Assembly (NCBI RefSeq): GCF_020532725.1
Contig: NZ_JAJAVC010000006.1
Span: 124,001-188,000 of the forward strand
Source of the DNA: Methylobacillus arboreus
Lineage (GTDB): Bacteria > Pseudomonadota > Gammaproteobacteria > Burkholderiales > Methylophilaceae
Length of the DNA stretch: 64,000 bases
Reading direction: 5' to 3'
Shown here: in pieces, positions 51,255 to 61,857 of the stretch
Numbering within the stretch: position 1 is the stretch's first letter
Layout: each line of letters begins with the position of its first letter
Program-made: the position numbers and the translations under genes
Notes under the pieces: generated by a model
Databases searched by the model: none
The model's input: only the letters and a program-made list of their open reading frames with translations
Told to the model about the DNA's origin: nothing

Positions 51255-52493
51255 TTATTCCACAGGTTTATTGCCCAACGGAAATTTGAATACCTGCTCC
51301 ATGGCAGCAACTCGTGCCGCGAACACCGCATCCTTGATCGCCTCTGGATTGGATTGCGTGCTGGCAATCACTCCGGCATCGACTCGCATGACCACCTCCA
51401 GGATATCCAGCAGCGATTGAAAATGCGGCAAAGGTTGCTGCTCGAATCCTGTACGTCCACGCGCGTCTGCCTCGCATGCATGCAGGAAATTGCGAAAACG
51501 CCCAGGTTGGCGCAAAGCATCGGTTTCCTGAAGAAAACGCAGCAAGGTTGCTGCGCGCATGGCTTCTACCTGGTGAACCTTGCCATGGAAGCGGGCAGTG
51601 AGTAATGCAAGCTCCTTGCAATCGTTTGGCACGCGCAAGCGTTGTATGAGTGGCTTCAACAGCGCGACGCTGCGCTCTTCGTGGCCAATATGGCGCGGCA
51701 ATATTTCCGCAGGCGTCGTACCCTTGCCAAGGTCGTGCGTGAGAGCGGCAAAACGCACTGGCAGGCTGAATCCAGCAGCGGCTGCATAGTCGATCACCAT
51801 CATGACATGGACGCCAGTATCCACCTCGGGATGGTACTTCGCGGTCTGTGGCACACCGAACAAACGGTCGAGCTCTGGCACTATGCGCTTGAGCGCGCCG
51901 CAGGCGCGCAGTACCTCAAACATGCGGCTGGGCTTCTGCTCCATCAGGCCTTTTGCCAGTTCCTGCCAAACGCGTTCAGGTACCAGCGCATCCACCTCGC
52001 CGTCCTCTACCATCTGCCGCATCAAGACCATGGTCTCGTCAGCGACGTGAAACTCCTTAAAACGTGCAGCAAACCGTGCTGCGCGCAGGATACGTACCGG
52101 GTCTTCACTGAAAGCGAAGCTGACATGGCGCAGCACCCTGGCCTTGAGATCGGCGATGCCATGATATGGGTCGATCAACTCGCCATGTTCATCCTCGGCA
52201 ATGGCATTGATCGTCAGGTCGCGCCGGGCAAGATCCTGTTCCAGCGTCACATCCGGGTCGGCATAGACCTGGAAACCCTTATATCCTTTGCCGGTCTTGC
52301 GCTCGGTGCGCGCAAGCGCATATTCCTCGTGCGTCTCGGGATGCAGGAATACCGGAAAATCCTTGCCTACCGGGCGGTAACCCAGTGACACCATGGCCTC
52401 GGGCGTGCTGCCTACCACCACATGGTCCCGGTCCTTGACCGGCAAACCCAGTAGCTGGTCCCTGACTGCGCCGCCTACCGAGTATATCCGCAT
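51255..52493 (-). CDS. cca: multifunctional CCA-adding enzyme
   Basis: Adds and repairs the CCA tail of tRNA. It is 412 aa. SVGGAVRDQLLG is the nucleotidyltransferase start, RRDLTINAIA and DPVRILRAARFAARF are the family motifs, and HDLGKG in the C-terminal HD domain indicates phosphohydrolase activity, as in E. coli-type enzymes. It lies five bases after the epimerase-like gene. Confidence 0.96.
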   Translation of the reverse strand: MRIYSVGGAVRDQLLGLPVKDRDHVVVGSTPEAMVSLGYRPVGKDFPVFLHPETHEEYALARTERKTGKGYKGFQVYADPDVTLEQDLARRDLTINAIAEDEHGELIDPYHGIADLKARVLRHVSFAFSEDPVRILRAARFAARFKEFHVADETMVLMRQMVEDGEVDALVPERVWQELAKGLMEQKPSRMFEVLRACGALKRIVPELDRLFGVPQTAKYHPEVDTGVHVMMVIDYAAAAGFSLPVRFAALTHDLGKGTTPAEILPRHIGHEERSVALLKPLIQRLRVPNDCKELALLTARFHGKVHQVEAMRAATLLRFLQETDALRQPGRFRNFLHACEADARGRTGFEQQPLPHFQSLLDILEVVMRVDAGVIASTQSNPEAIKDAVFAARVAAMEQVFKFPLGNKPVE

Positions 52494-52498
52494 GGCGG

Positions 52499-53464
52499 TT
52501 ACCGCTTGCTGAAGCTACGCCCGGCCAGACTACGGAACCTGTCATAGGCACTGCGGGGCGTATCGCCTGCCAGGTATTCTGGCGCTACTGCTTCCAGCGT
52601 TGTCAGGGGATGGCCGAAGAATTCTGCAATCGGGCAGTTGCATACGCTATCCACCTCCATGCTAAAGAGGTTATCGCGCGTCATGAGCTTGAACGGCATC
52701 AACTCAAGCGCATAGGCCTGGTAGTAGGATAACTTGTCATTGAGGCCGACAATGCGGCGCTTCTTGCCAAGAATGAAAGCCACGAACTCGATCAGTTGCT
52801 TGAGGGTATAAACCTGCGGGCCGCCCAGGTCAATGCTGCGGCCATAGGTGCTGACATTTTCCAGTGCACTGACGAACACTTGCGCCACGTCTTCCACCCA
52901 GATCGGCTGGAAGCGTGCATTGGGCTTGGCAACGCCGATCACAGGCAATACCTTGACCACGCTGGCAAACAAACTTAGGAAATGGTCGCCACGGCCAAAA
53001 ATCACTGAAGGACGGAAGACCGTCACTTGCAGCTCATTGGCCCGCTTGAGCACTGCCTCCTCGCCAGCGGCTTTGGAACGCAGGTAAGCACTCCTGGCAT
53101 TGGCATCTGCCTTGAGCGCGCCCATGTGCAGCAAACGGGATACGCCCTGCTTACAGCAGATATCCGCCACCCGGCGCGGCAACTCGACATGCAAGGCTTC
53201 AAAGCTTGCATCTCCGCTTTCGTGCAATATGCCGACCAGGTTGATCACGGCGTCCTGGCCATGGAGATGCCCTGCCAGAGCAGTATCGTTGAAAATGTCG
53301 CATTCGACCACTTGCACATTCGGCAACAGGATCAGGTGCTTGCTGCTTTCACGCCTGCGCGTGATCACCTTGACGTCATAACCTGCCGTGCTCAATTTTT
53401 GCACGATAGCGCTGCCAACAAAGCCGGAGCCACCGATGACACATATTTGTCTGATACGTTGCAT
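52499..53464 (-). CDS. NAD-dependent epimerase / NDUFA9-like protein
   Basis: A 321-aa short-chain dehydrogenase with the Rossmann motif VIGGSGFVGSAIVQKL at residue 9, then DAVINLVGILHES and LLHMGALKADANARSAYLRS. This matches the bacterial branch related to the complex I subunit NDUFA9 and to NAD-binding sugar/quinone epimerases. Substrate unknown. It precedes cca by five bases and follows the lytic transglycosylase by 38 bases; the order slt-epimerase-cca recurs in betaproteobacteria. Confidence 0.85.
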   Translation of the reverse strand: MQRIRQICVIGGSGFVGSAIVQKLSTAGYDVKVITRRRESSKHLILLPNVQVVECDIFNDTALAGHLHGQDAVINLVGILHESGDASFEALHVELPRRVADICCKQGVSRLLHMGALKADANARSAYLRSKAAGEEAVLKRANELQVTVFRPSVIFGRGDHFLSLFASVVKVLPVIGVAKPNARFQPIWVEDVAQVFVSALENVSTYGRSIDLGGPQVYTLKQLIEFVAFILGKKRRIVGLNDKLSYYQAYALELMPFKLMTRDNLFSMEVDSVCNCPIAEFFGHPLTTLEAVAPEYLAGDTPRSAYDRFRSLAGRSFSKR

Positions 53465-53502
53465 TACTACTCTTCCTTTACCACTTAGCTAGGTTGCTGG
53501 CT

Positions 53503-55455
53503 TTAATCTTGTTCTGGATTCACGGGTGCCCCCACACCAGGAACCACACCCAGGCGCTGCTTCAAAGTCTGTTGCTTGGTACCCAACTGCTGGGAATAGT
53601 AGAACGAATTCCCCAACACCTTCTTTACATAATCACGCGTTTCACTGAAAGGAATAGTCTCTGCATAGATGGCCCCTTCCAATGGTTTATCCGAAGCCCA
53701 GCGCTTGGGCCTTCCCGGCCCTGCGTTATAAGCCGCAGTTGCCATCAGTGGTTGCTGGTCCATTTTGTCCATGGTATAGCGCAGGTAATGCGTACCAAAC
53801 TTCAGGTTGGTATCCAGCTGGTTGATCATGGCAGGCTTGTAATCCCCCATGCCCATACGCTTGGCAATCCACTTGGCAGTAGCCGGCATCACCTGCATCA
53901 GGCCAGAGGCGCCAGCCACGGACTTTGCCCAACTGACAAAACGGCTTTCCTGCCGGATCAGGCCATAAACCCAGGCCTCATCCAGCGAATTATCCGCCGC
54001 ATAGCCTTGCATCATATCGCGATAAGGCGTGGGATAGCGCAAGGCAAAATCGTGCAACAATTTGGTACGATCCGCCGTACTGATGGCAATGTCGTACCAG
54101 CCTTCGCGAAAAGCCACCTCAGCCGCGGCAATCAGTTGCTTGTCATCAAAATCACCGCTGGCAAACCGCCATTCTTCCCGCGATTCCGAACGCATTTCCA
54201 GGCGGCGCAAAGCCAGGGCACGCTGAATGCCCGGAATATCAAGCACGGTGCGTACTTCTTCCGCACTGACTTTGTAGGGCGCGGGCGTCTCGGTGAGCAC
54301 ATCGCCCATTTCCTCTTCCGACAACAGGCCATAATAAGTGTTTTCCTTGGATAACCTCACCAATATCAGATTGGCCGCAACGATCTGCTTCTGCTCCTTG
54401 AGCGCCCTGGCCTTCCAGTATTGCCATACCTGCTCTTCCTGCTGGGACTCGGGCATTTCGGTAATAGTGGATTGCAATGCCTTCCAGTCACCTGCGCGCA
54501 TGGCAGCCCTGGCCTTCCACTCCCGCTGATCCTTGTCCAACTCGGCATTGCCTGCTCTTTGGAAGTAGGTCAGCGCAGCGGGGTCATGCTTGCGTGCGGC
54601 ATGCAGGGCAAACCGGCTCCAGAAATAATCACGATCGGCCGGCTCGAAATTGCTATGCAGTTTTTCCCACAAATCCAACGCCAACGCCGGCTGGCTCCGG
54701 CTCAAACGCTCCAGCGCATACAGGTTGAGCTCACGGCCAAGCTTGCTCTTGAAGCTGATCTGCCCTTTCTCCAGCACTTGCTGCGGGTTTTGGTAAACAC
54801 GGTCCAGCAACTTGAGATTGGCTTTATCAATATCAGGCAGGCGTTGCAATACGGTTTTGGCTACGGTGATCTTGGAACCTTGCAACAACAAACGGGTACG
54901 CGCCCAGATATCTTCCTCACGCAAGACGCCGCCCTTCTGCAAACGGTCAAACACCGCGTTGCAATTGGCAGGCAGGTCACTGCCGGTCATCCAGAGCGCC
55001 TTGCCATCAAGCACGGCAGACTCCAGGCCCTGCTGAATGCCGCCATCCGCGGCATAACAACTGACAGCGGCATCGTCGCGATTGAACTTGGGATACTCTT
55101 CGAAGAAAGTTGTCCAGTCCTGCCTGCGTGCCAGGACCTTTAACCATTCGCCGCGCGCACGATCTGCAAACGGCAGGTCGCTATAACGCTCAAGAAAGCC
55201 CTGGACGGATTGCTTGTCCGCCTGGTTCAAGGTGAGTAACAGGCGCCAGTAGTCCGTGTACGGCGCAAGAATATAGTGCTGGGCCTGCAGGCTCTGTGAG
55301 GCAGTGGCCAACGCATTGGCATTGCGTGCGTTATAGGCATTACGTGCGCTCAGGAATACATCATCGGGACTGGCTGCATGAACAGCCTGGCTTCCGGTGA
55401 GAAAGCCAGCAGAGATCAAGAGCAAGGCCAGCATGGTTCTGCCCTTGTCCATCAT
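53503..55455 (-). CDS. slt: soluble lytic murein transglycosylase
   Basis: A 650-aa periplasmic enzyme that cleaves glycan strands to form 1,6-anhydro-muropeptides. Signal peptide (TMLALLLISAGFLTGSQAVHA) and a long alpha-superhelical U/L domain precede a C-terminal SLT domain. The catalytic Glu is in RQESRFVSWAKSVAG and GLMQVMPATAKWIAKRMG follows. ATG 55455 has AGGA five bases upstream; the frame opens further but shows no better start. Confidence 0.95.
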   Translation of the reverse strand: MMDKGRTMLALLLISAGFLTGSQAVHAASPDDVFLSARNAYNARNANALATASQSLQAQHYILAPYTDYWRLLLTLNQADKQSVQGFLERYSDLPFADRARGEWLKVLARRQDWTTFFEEYPKFNRDDAAVSCYAADGGIQQGLESAVLDGKALWMTGSDLPANCNAVFDRLQKGGVLREEDIWARTRLLLQGSKITVAKTVLQRLPDIDKANLKLLDRVYQNPQQVLEKGQISFKSKLGRELNLYALERLSRSQPALALDLWEKLHSNFEPADRDYFWSRFALHAARKHDPAALTYFQRAGNAELDKDQREWKARAAMRAGDWKALQSTITEMPESQQEEQVWQYWKARALKEQKQIVAANLILVRLSKENTYYGLLSEEEMGDVLTETPAPYKVSAEEVRTVLDIPGIQRALALRRLEMRSESREEWRFASGDFDDKQLIAAAEVAFREGWYDIAISTADRTKLLHDFALRYPTPYRDMMQGYAADNSLDEAWVYGLIRQESRFVSWAKSVAGASGLMQVMPATAKWIAKRMGMGDYKPAMINQLDTNLKFGTHYLRYTMDKMDQQPLMATAAYNAGPGRPKRWASDKPLEGAIYAETIPFSETRDYVKKVLGNSFYYSQQLGTKQQTLKQRLGVVPGVGAPVNPEQD

Positions 55456-55595
55456 ATTGATCCTGCTTTTACCACCAAGCCTGGTTGCCAGGATGATGCC
55501 GACCTTACTTAACTGCATTGTGTTATATCCAAAAACCATGACGCTTGACCAAGCATAGCATAGCCACTTATGGATGAACGCTACGACTGAGCAAT

Positions 55596-55778
55596 CTAGT
55601 AGAGAATGATGCGGCCCATGGCAATTACCAGGGCCACTACCACGAGCATGACCAGTGTGAACTTGATCAATTGCCAGGTGAATTTAAGGTAGCGCTTATC
55701 GCCGGAAATCAGATAAATGCCGAACGACACCACGACCGAGATCAGGGTCAGCACCAGCAGGATGCGCAATACCAGCAT
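55596..55778 (-). CDS. small two-helix membrane protein
   Basis: A 60-aa protein, start ATG 55778, with two hydrophobic segments: LRILLVLTLISVVVSFGIYL near the N-terminus and LVMLVVVALVIAM near the C-terminus, joined by a basic loop (SGDKRYLKFTWQLIKF). It starts two bases after the lpxC stop, so it is probably translated with it. No function is known to me. Confidence 0.65.
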   Translation of the reverse strand: MLVLRILLVLTLISVVVSFGIYLISGDKRYLKFTWQLIKFTLVMLVVVALVIAMGRIILY

Positions 55779-55780
55779 AT

Positions 55781-56710
55781 TTAGGCGTACTGTAATGCGG
55801 GGGGCAGGCCAATCGGGTTCTGGAAGGCGCCTGGCGCTTCCTCGAACTTGTCGAAGGTGGCGTATTCCCACGCATCTCTGTCAGCGAGCAGCGTCCGCAG
55901 CAGTTGATTATTCATATAGTGCCCAGCCTTGTAGGCGCTGAAAGCACCGATCAGGGGATGGCCGAGTACATACAGATCGCCGATGGCATCCAGCATCTTG
56001 TGCTTGACGAACTCATCGTCGTAACGCAAGCCGTCGCTGTTCAGCACACGGTACTCATCCAACACGATGGCATTATCCAGGCTACCACCACGGGCAAGGC
56101 CCATTGAGCGCAAGGCTTCGACTTCATGCATGAAGCCGAAGGTACGCGCGCGGCTGATTTCCTTGATATAGGAGTTGTCGGCAAAGTCTATGCTGATTTT
56201 CTGCCCGGTATGTTCCACGGCAGGATGGTCAAAATCAATGGTAAAGTCGAGCTTGAAGCCGAAGTAAGGGTCGAAACGCACCCATTTATCGCCTTCATGG
56301 TATTCCACGGTTTTCTTGATGAGAATAAACTTCTTCATCGCTGGCTGTTCGACAATGCCGGCCTGTTGCAGAAGGAAGACAAAAGGCCCGGCACTGCCGT
56401 CCATGATAGGCACTTCGCCCGCATTGAGATCAATATGGATGTTGTCTATGCCAAGCCCGGCAAGTGCAGACATCAGATGTTCAATCGTGGCAATCCTGGC
56501 GCCGCCGCACTCAAGTGCGGAGCAGAGCTTGGTATCGGTAACGAGATGAGGTTGCACCCTGAATTCCGCGGTATCGGGCAGATCGACCCGACGGAATACG
56601 ATTCCGGTATCAGGCACAGCCGGTCGCAAGGTCAGGGTAACCTTGTCGCCCGAATGCAATCCCACACCGGTGGCACTAATAGTCGTTTTCAGTGTTCGCT
56701 GTTTAAGCAC
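55781..56710 (-). CDS. lpxC: UDP-3-O-acyl-N-acetylglucosamine deacetylase
   Basis: Zinc deacetylase of the first committed step of lipid A synthesis. It is 309 aa. [16 protein letters not shown] carries the first zinc His, and [19 protein letters not shown] the others with the Asp. It follows ftsZ after 131 bases and is followed by the small membrane gene. Its own promoter seems present. Confidence 0.97.
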   Translation of the reverse strand: MLKQRTLKTTISATGVGLHSGDKVTLTLRPAVPDTGIVFRRVDLPDTAEFRVQPHLVTDTKLCSALECGGARIATIEHLMSALAGLGIDNIHIDLNAGEVPIMDGSAGPFVFLLQQAGIVEQPAMKKFILIKKTVEYHEGDKWVRFDPYFGFKLDFTIDFDHPAVEHTGQKISIDFADNSYIKEISRARTFGFMHEVEALRSMGLARGGSLDNAIVLDEYRVLNSDGLRYDDEFVKHKMLDAIGDLYVLGHPLIGAFSAYKAGHYMNNQLLRTLLADRDAWEYATFDKFEEAPGAFQNPIGLPPALQYA

Positions 56711-56753
56711 TGTCGCCCCCTCTCTCGAGAGCCCTCACTCGTTTAATTGCCTG

Positions 56754-56781
56754 ATTATAACACGCTGGCTGCACCTGCCAT
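56754..56781 (-). promoter_or_regulatory. possible lpxC promoter
   Basis: On the minus strand a perfect TATAAT (56754-56759) lies 16 bases after ATGGCA (56776-56781), a poor -35. It is 44 bases before the lpxC start. Confidence 0.4.
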
Positions 56782-56841
56782 GGCAGGCGCCATCATCCAT
56801 AAGCCCCTTACGGTCAGCCTATCCAGCTTACTGCTTGCTAC

Positions 56842-58005
56842 TTAATCAGCCTGTTTGCGCAGGAATGCAGGAATGTCGTATTCCTCCACACCTGACATCT
56901 TCATGGCTTCCACCTGTGCACGACGGCCGTTGGAGCTGAATACGGCAGGGCCTTCTTCATCCACACCACCTACATACATGGGCTGGTTGGTTGTACCATC
57001 GCGCACCTGTGTCATGACACGCAATTCCGGCTTTTGCTGGCGACGGCTGGCAACACCGTTGAGGCCGGTGGCTACCATGGTCACGCGCAAACCGTCACCG
57101 ATGGACTCGTCAAACACATTGCCTACAATCACGGTGGCATCATCGGCAGTGAACTCCTTGATGGTGTTCATCACATCATAGTACTCCTTCATCTTGAAGG
57201 AAGTACTCGCTGTAATGTTCACCAGCACGCCACGGGCATTCGCCAGGTTCACGTCTTCCAGCAATGGACTGGCAACCGCCTGCTCAGCCGCGATACGGGC
57301 ACGCTCGCTGCCGGTTGCAGTCGCAGAACCCATCATCGCCATGCCCATTTCGGACATCACGGTACGCACATCGGCAAAGTCAACGTTCACCATGCCTGGG
57401 CAATTGATGATTTCGGCAATACCGGAAACCGCGTTGTGCAACACATCGTTGGCAGCCTGGAATGCTTCCAGGAATGGCACATCCTCGCCCAGCACCTGCA
57501 TGAGCTTTTCGTTCGGGATAATGATAAGAGAGTCCACGTGCTTGGAAAGTTCTTCCAGGCCCTCCTGCGCCACCTTGGTACGCTTGCCCTCAAACGCAAA
57601 TGGCTTGGTCACCACAGCCACGGTCAGGATGCCCATTTCCTTGGCAACCTCGGCGATGATAGGCGCGGCACCGGTACCGGTGCCTCCGCCCATACCCGCG
57701 GTGATAAACAGCATGTCCGCACCATCGATAATCTCGGCAATGCGGTCACGGTCTTCCAGCGCCGCTTCACGACCAATTTCAGGACGTGCACCAGCGCCCA
57801 GGCCCTTGGTGATGTCAGTGCCGATCTGCAGCACTGTCTTGGCCTGGCTCTTCTTCAATGCCTGCATGTCGGTGTTGGCGCAAATGAATTCCACGCCGCC
57901 GACTTCCTTGGCAATCATGTGGGCGACAGCGTTACCGCCGCAACCACCCACGCCTATCACCTTGATCACGGCCTCTTGTGAGTCCCTGTCCATAATCTCA
58001 AACAT
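56842..58005 (-). CDS. ftsZ: cell division GTPase FtsZ
   Basis: Tubulin homologue forming the division ring. It is 387 aa. The GTP motif is GGMGGGTGTGAAPIIA and the T3-type start VIGVGGCGGNAVAHMI. The C-terminal peptide DIPAFLRKQAD, which binds FtsA and SlmA, is intact, so the protein is full length. It follows ftsA by 69 bases. slmA and zapD, which act on FtsZ, are elsewhere in the window. Confidence 0.98.
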   Translation of the reverse strand: MFEIMDRDSQEAVIKVIGVGGCGGNAVAHMIAKEVGGVEFICANTDMQALKKSQAKTVLQIGTDITKGLGAGARPEIGREAALEDRDRIAEIIDGADMLFITAGMGGGTGTGAAPIIAEVAKEMGILTVAVVTKPFAFEGKRTKVAQEGLEELSKHVDSLIIIPNEKLMQVLGEDVPFLEAFQAANDVLHNAVSGIAEIINCPGMVNVDFADVRTVMSEMGMAMMGSATATGSERARIAAEQAVASPLLEDVNLANARGVLVNITASTSFKMKEYYDVMNTIKEFTADDATVIVGNVFDESIGDGLRVTMVATGLNGVASRRQQKPELRVMTQVRDGTTNQPMYVGGVDEEGPAVFSSNGRRAQVEAMKMSGVEEYDIPAFLRKQAD

Positions 58006-58074
58006 GTTAAATCCCTCCTAAGTTACGTCTGCCTAAACTCGAAAAAAACGAATGACTACTCAATACGCTTACTG

Positions 58075-59313
58075 CTAAAAATTCCCCTGGAACCAGCTCT
58101 TCATCCGGCTGAACACCTGACTGAAAGAATTGGATTCCATCTGGCCCTGGAACTGACGTTCCACCTGTTGCTTGCCCATCAGGACCAGACCCACTCCGGT
58201 GGCGTAACGCGGATTTCCCACCACCTCGGACAACCCTCCCACATAGCGCGGCATGCCTAGGCGCACCGGCATATGGAATATTTCTTCACCCAGCTCCACC
58301 ATGCCTTTCATCATAGAAGAGCCGCCTGTAATCACGATGCCGGAGGCAATCATCTCCTCCATGCCGCTGCGGCGCAGCTCGCCAAGCACAAATTCATACA
58401 GCTCGACCACACGCGGCTCTATCACTTCGGCCAAGGTCTGTACCGATAGCTGGCGCGGATCGCGCCCGTCGACCCCTGGCACTTCCACCACTTCACGCGG
58501 ATCAGCCAATTGGCGCAGTGCGCAGCCGTGCTTGATCTTGATTTCCTCAGCCGACTGCGTCGGCGTGCGGAACGCCACGGCAACGTCATTGGTGATTTGG
58601 TCGCCGGCGATAGGCACGACGGCGGTATGGCGGATGGCGCCCTGCTTGAACACGGCGATGTCGGTCGTGCCGCCGCCGATATCCACCAGGCACACGCCCA
58701 GTTCTTTTTCATCTTCCGTCAATACCGCCATGCTGGAAGCCAGCGGCTGCAGGATGAGGTCGCTGACATCCAGTCCGCAGCGCTTGATGCACTTGACGAT
58801 ATTCTGCGCAGCAGATACAGCCCCGGTGACAATATGCACCTTGACCTCCAGCTTCATGCCGCTCATGCCCAGGGGTTCGCGCACATCCTCCTGGCCGTCG
58901 ATGATGAATTCCTGCGTGAGGATATGCAGTATCTGCTGGTCGGACGGCAACGCTATCGCACGCGCGGTCTCGATCACACGATCCACATCCATCTGCGTCA
59001 CCTCGGCATCCTTGATCTTGACCATGCCGTGCGAGTTGAGGCTCTTGATATGGCTGCCCGCAATGCCGGTGAAAACGGTGCTGATCTTGCAGTCCGCCAT
59101 CAGTTCGGCCTCTTCCAGCGCACGCTGGATTGCCTGCACCGTGGAGTCGATATTGACCACCACGCCCTTCTTCAGCCCGCGCGAGGTGTTCTGCCCGAGG
59201 CCAATGACCTTGAGCGTCCCCTCAGGCTGCAATTCCGCGACAATTGCCACAATCTTGGATGTGCCAATATCCAGCCCGACAATGAGATTTTTATCTTCCC
59301 GGACCCTGCTCAT
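58075..59313 (-). CDS. ftsA: cell division protein FtsA
   Basis: Actin-like membrane tether of FtsZ. It is 412 aa. VGLDIGTSKIVAIVAELQ is the phosphate-1 motif, DIGGGTTDIAVFKQGAIRHT the phosphate-2 motif, and GIVITGGSSMMKGM the adenosine motif. The C-terminal amphipathic helix MKSWFQGNF is short but present. It lies 28 bases after ftsQ. Confidence 0.97.
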   Translation of the reverse strand: MSRVREDKNLIVGLDIGTSKIVAIVAELQPEGTLKVIGLGQNTSRGLKKGVVVNIDSTVQAIQRALEEAELMADCKISTVFTGIAGSHIKSLNSHGMVKIKDAEVTQMDVDRVIETARAIALPSDQQILHILTQEFIIDGQEDVREPLGMSGMKLEVKVHIVTGAVSAAQNIVKCIKRCGLDVSDLILQPLASSMAVLTEDEKELGVCLVDIGGGTTDIAVFKQGAIRHTAVVPIAGDQITNDVAVAFRTPTQSAEEIKIKHGCALRQLADPREVVEVPGVDGRDPRQLSVQTLAEVIEPRVVELYEFVLGELRRSGMEEMIASGIVITGGSSMMKGMVELGEEIFHMPVRLGMPRYVGGLSEVVGNPRYATGVGLVLMGKQQVERQFQGQMESNSFSQVFSRMKSWFQGNF

Positions 59314-59341
59314 TTACATTTCTCCAAATTTTCCATGTTTC

Positions 59342-60073
59342 TCAGGCTGCCCCTGTTTTACGCTTGGGCGCCGCCGCCTCAGGCTTGCGAACCGCAAAGC
59401 CGTTCGGGTAGCGCAAGTCGGCATAGGTGATCGCCACCTTCAGCCCGCCCAATGTCTGGTTGTATACACTTGCGAACTTCTGCAAGCGCTCCTCCATCTG
59501 TTCCCTGCCCAGTTCGATTACCAGGCCCTTGTCCGTCCTGATCTGCCATGCTCGGCGCGGCGTCAGCGCCAATTGCGTAATGCGCATGCCCGTACCACCG
59601 GCAAGTATCTGGCTGTAAACGCCATAATGCTTCGCCACTTCCGCCACACCGTCTCCCGGCCCGTAAAATACTGGCAGGTCGCTGTCCGAGGCAGCATGGA
59701 ACAACTCGCCATAACTATTCACCAGCGCGATATTGCCCCAGCGTGCCAGCTCATGCTGCTCCTCAACTACCACTTCCAATCTATCGGGCCAGCGCTTGCG
59801 CACGCTGACCTTGCGCGCCCAAGGCAGCTTCTGGAAGGCATCCCGCGCCTTGACCACGTCCACCGTGAAGAAATTGCCTTGCAGGTGCCGATCCACAATC
59901 AGCTTGATCTGCTCGCGTGTGACATGCTCCAGCTGTCCTTCCACGCGCACTTCCTTCAATGGGAAGATCGGCAAATGCACGACCACGTACCCCAGTCCAT
60001 ACAAAAACATCACCGCCGCCAACGCGTTGAGAAAGTTCGCAATCCAGTTGAGGACGCGCGGCTTATCCCACAT
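59342..60073 (-). CDS. ftsQ: cell division protein FtsQ
   Basis: Bitopic division protein linking FtsB/FtsL and FtsK. It is 243 aa: an N-terminal cytoplasmic tail, a membrane helix near residues 13-32 ([20 protein letters not shown]), a POTRA domain ([20 protein letters not shown]) and the FtsQ beta domain. It overlaps the ddl end by 11 bases. Confidence 0.93.
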   Translation of the reverse strand: MWDKPRVLNWIANFLNALAAVMFLYGLGYVVVHLPIFPLKEVRVEGQLEHVTREQIKLIVDRHLQGNFFTVDVVKARDAFQKLPWARKVSVRKRWPDRLEVVVEEQHELARWGNIALVNSYGELFHAASDSDLPVFYGPGDGVAEVAKHYGVYSQILAGGTGMRITQLALTPRRAWQIRTDKGLVIELGREQMEERLQKFASVYNQTLGGLKVAITYADLRYPNGFAVRKPEAAAPKRKTGAA

Positions 60074-60971
60074 GCGCGAGCTCCAATATATTCAACACCA
60101 ACTCATCAAAACTGCGCCCGATGGCCTTGGCTCCCATCGGCACCAGGCTATGATCCGTCATGCCGGGAGAAGTGTTCACCTCGAGAAAATAATGCCGTCC
60201 GGCGTCATCCATCAGGAAATCCACACGCCCCCAGCCCTGCCCGCCCACCACACGGAAGGCCTGCAAGGCCTCTTCCTTGATCCTGTCCTCAAGCGCAGCA
60301 TCCAGTCCGCACGGGCAGACATATTGCGTGTCATCACGCAGGTATTTGGCCTCATAGTCATAAAACTCATTGGCAGGCACGATGCGGATCACCGGCAATG
60401 CCTGGCCGCCGAGAATGCCTACGGTGTACTCGCCGCCGCCGATAAACTTCTCGGCAATCACCAGCGGGTCAGACTTGGCAGCCAGCTCATAGGCGGCTTT
60501 CAATTCACCCGCAGCCTTGACCTTGCTGATGCCGATACTGGACCCTTCGTTGGCCGGCTTGACGAACAAAGGCAGGCCAAGCCGTTGCTCAATCGCGGCA
60601 AAATCACTCTCGGCACTCACCAGCTCGAAGTCCGGCGTGACCACGCCTGCAGCACGCCACAGCAGCTTGGTGCGCCATTTGTCCATCCCCACGCTGGAGG
60701 CCATTACGCCGCTGCCGGTATAGGGAATGCCCATCAGTTCCAGCACTCCTTGTATCGTGCCGTCCTCGCCATAACGGCCATGCAGCGCGATAAACACCCG
60801 GTCGAACGCGGCAAGCTCGCTCAACGCGCGCGCTGCCGGGTCAAAGGCATGGGCATCCACGCCGCTCCTCAGCAAGGCAGCCAGCACGGCGGCGCCGCTT
60901 TTCAGCGACACCTCACGCTCTGCTGACTGACCGCCCAACAAGACGGCCACCTTGCCAAAATTCCTATTCAT
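60063..60971 (-). CDS. ddl: D-alanine-D-alanine ligase
   Basis: ATP-grasp enzyme making D-Ala-D-Ala for the peptidoglycan stem. It is 302 aa from ATG 60971 ([20 protein letters not shown]). This start overlaps the end of murB by eight bases and has GGAG nine bases upstream, better than ATG 60977 or the TTG further up. [29 protein letters not shown] and [17 protein letters not shown] are signatures. Confidence 0.95.
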   Translation of the reverse strand: MNRNFGKVAVLLGGQSAEREVSLKSGAAVLAALLRSGVDAHAFDPAARALSELAAFDRVFIALHGRYGEDGTIQGVLELMGIPYTGSGVMASSVGMDKWRTKLLWRAAGVVTPDFELVSAESDFAAIEQRLGLPLFVKPANEGSSIGISKVKAAGELKAAYELAAKSDPLVIAEKFIGGGEYTVGILGGQALPVIRIVPANEFYDYEAKYLRDDTQYVCPCGLDAALEDRIKEEALQAFRVVGGQGWGRVDFLMDDAGRHYFLEVNTSPGMTDHSLVPMGAKAIGRSFDELVLNILELAHVG

Positions 60972-61857
60972 GCCCATGTTCTCCAATTATTCTGACTTCC
61001 GCTTGCAAGGCCACGCCCTGCTTTTCCTTCACTACTGCCTGCACATGCAGGATCAACTGTTCTATATCCGCTGCCGTCGCACCGCCTTGGTTGACGATGA
61101 AGTTGGCATGTTTCTCCGATACCTGCGCACCGCCAATGCTGAATCCCTTCAAGCCGCTGGTCTCAATCAGCCGCGCCGCATGGTCGCCCGGCGGGTTACG
61201 GAACACCGACCCGGCATTCGGCAGATTCAGCGGTTGCGTCGCCAGGCGCCTGGCCAGCAACTGCTTGATCTTGGCTTCGGCTTCGCTGGCATCGCCAGCC
61301 GCCAGCCGGAACCAGGCGGCAACAAACCACTCATCGGCGACAGGCATCTCGACATGGCGATAGGCGGTCGCAAATGCCTGGTGGTTGCGCTCATGCACCC
61401 TGCCCTGGCGGTCCACGGTCAATACCCGCTCCACAATTTCCCAGGTTTCGCCGCCGTGGCAGCCTGCATTCATGGCCAACGCCCCGCCCACAGTGCCCGG
61501 GATACCCGCCATGAATTCCGCGCCGTGCTGATGCTGGCGCGCTGCAAACCTGGCCAGCTTGGCGCATGTCACGCCTGCCTCGGCATAGATAAACTCTTTA
61601 TCCGTCTGCAATGCAGTCAATGCGCCATGCATCAGGATCACCGTGCCTCTTACACCGCCATCCCGCACCAGCAGGTTGGAACCCAGGCCGATGAAATGCA
61701 GCGGCTCTCTCTCTGGCAAACCCGCAAGGAATTGCTGCAAGTCATCCAGGCTGGCAGGGATATACAGCCGGTCAGCCGCCCCGCCTGCGCGCCAGCTCGT
61801 ATAACGGGCCAATGGCTCGTTATGCAGCAAGCTGCCTGTCATGACGGCCGCCGTCAC
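60964..61857 (-). CDS. murB: UDP-N-acetylenolpyruvoylglucosamine reductase
   Basis: FAD enzyme making UDP-MurNAc. It is 297 aa. [31 protein letters not shown], and the C-terminal [17 protein letters not shown] are typical of type I/II MurB. It overlaps the murC stop by four bases and the ddl start by eight. Confidence 0.96.
   Translation of the reverse strand: MTAAVMTGSLLHNEPLARYTSWRAGGAADRLYIPASLDDLQQFLAGLPEREPLHFIGLGSNLLVRDGGVRGTVILMHGALTALQTDKEFIYAEAGVTCAKLARFAARQHQHGAEFMAGIPGTVGGALAMNAGCHGGETWEIVERVLTVDRQGRVHERNHQAFATAYRHVEMPVADEWFVAAWFRLAAGDASEAEAKIKQLLARRLATQPLNLPNAGSVFRNPPGDHAARLIETSGLKGFSIGGAQVSEKHANFIVNQGGATAADIEQLILHVQAVVKEKQGVALQAEVRIIGEHGHE

Noticed and set aside
58253-60280. A 675-codon plus-strand frame crossing ftsA and ftsQ
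   Set aside because: It is antisense to two genuine division genes, and its composition (Ser, Arg, Pro rich) is that of a shadow frame.
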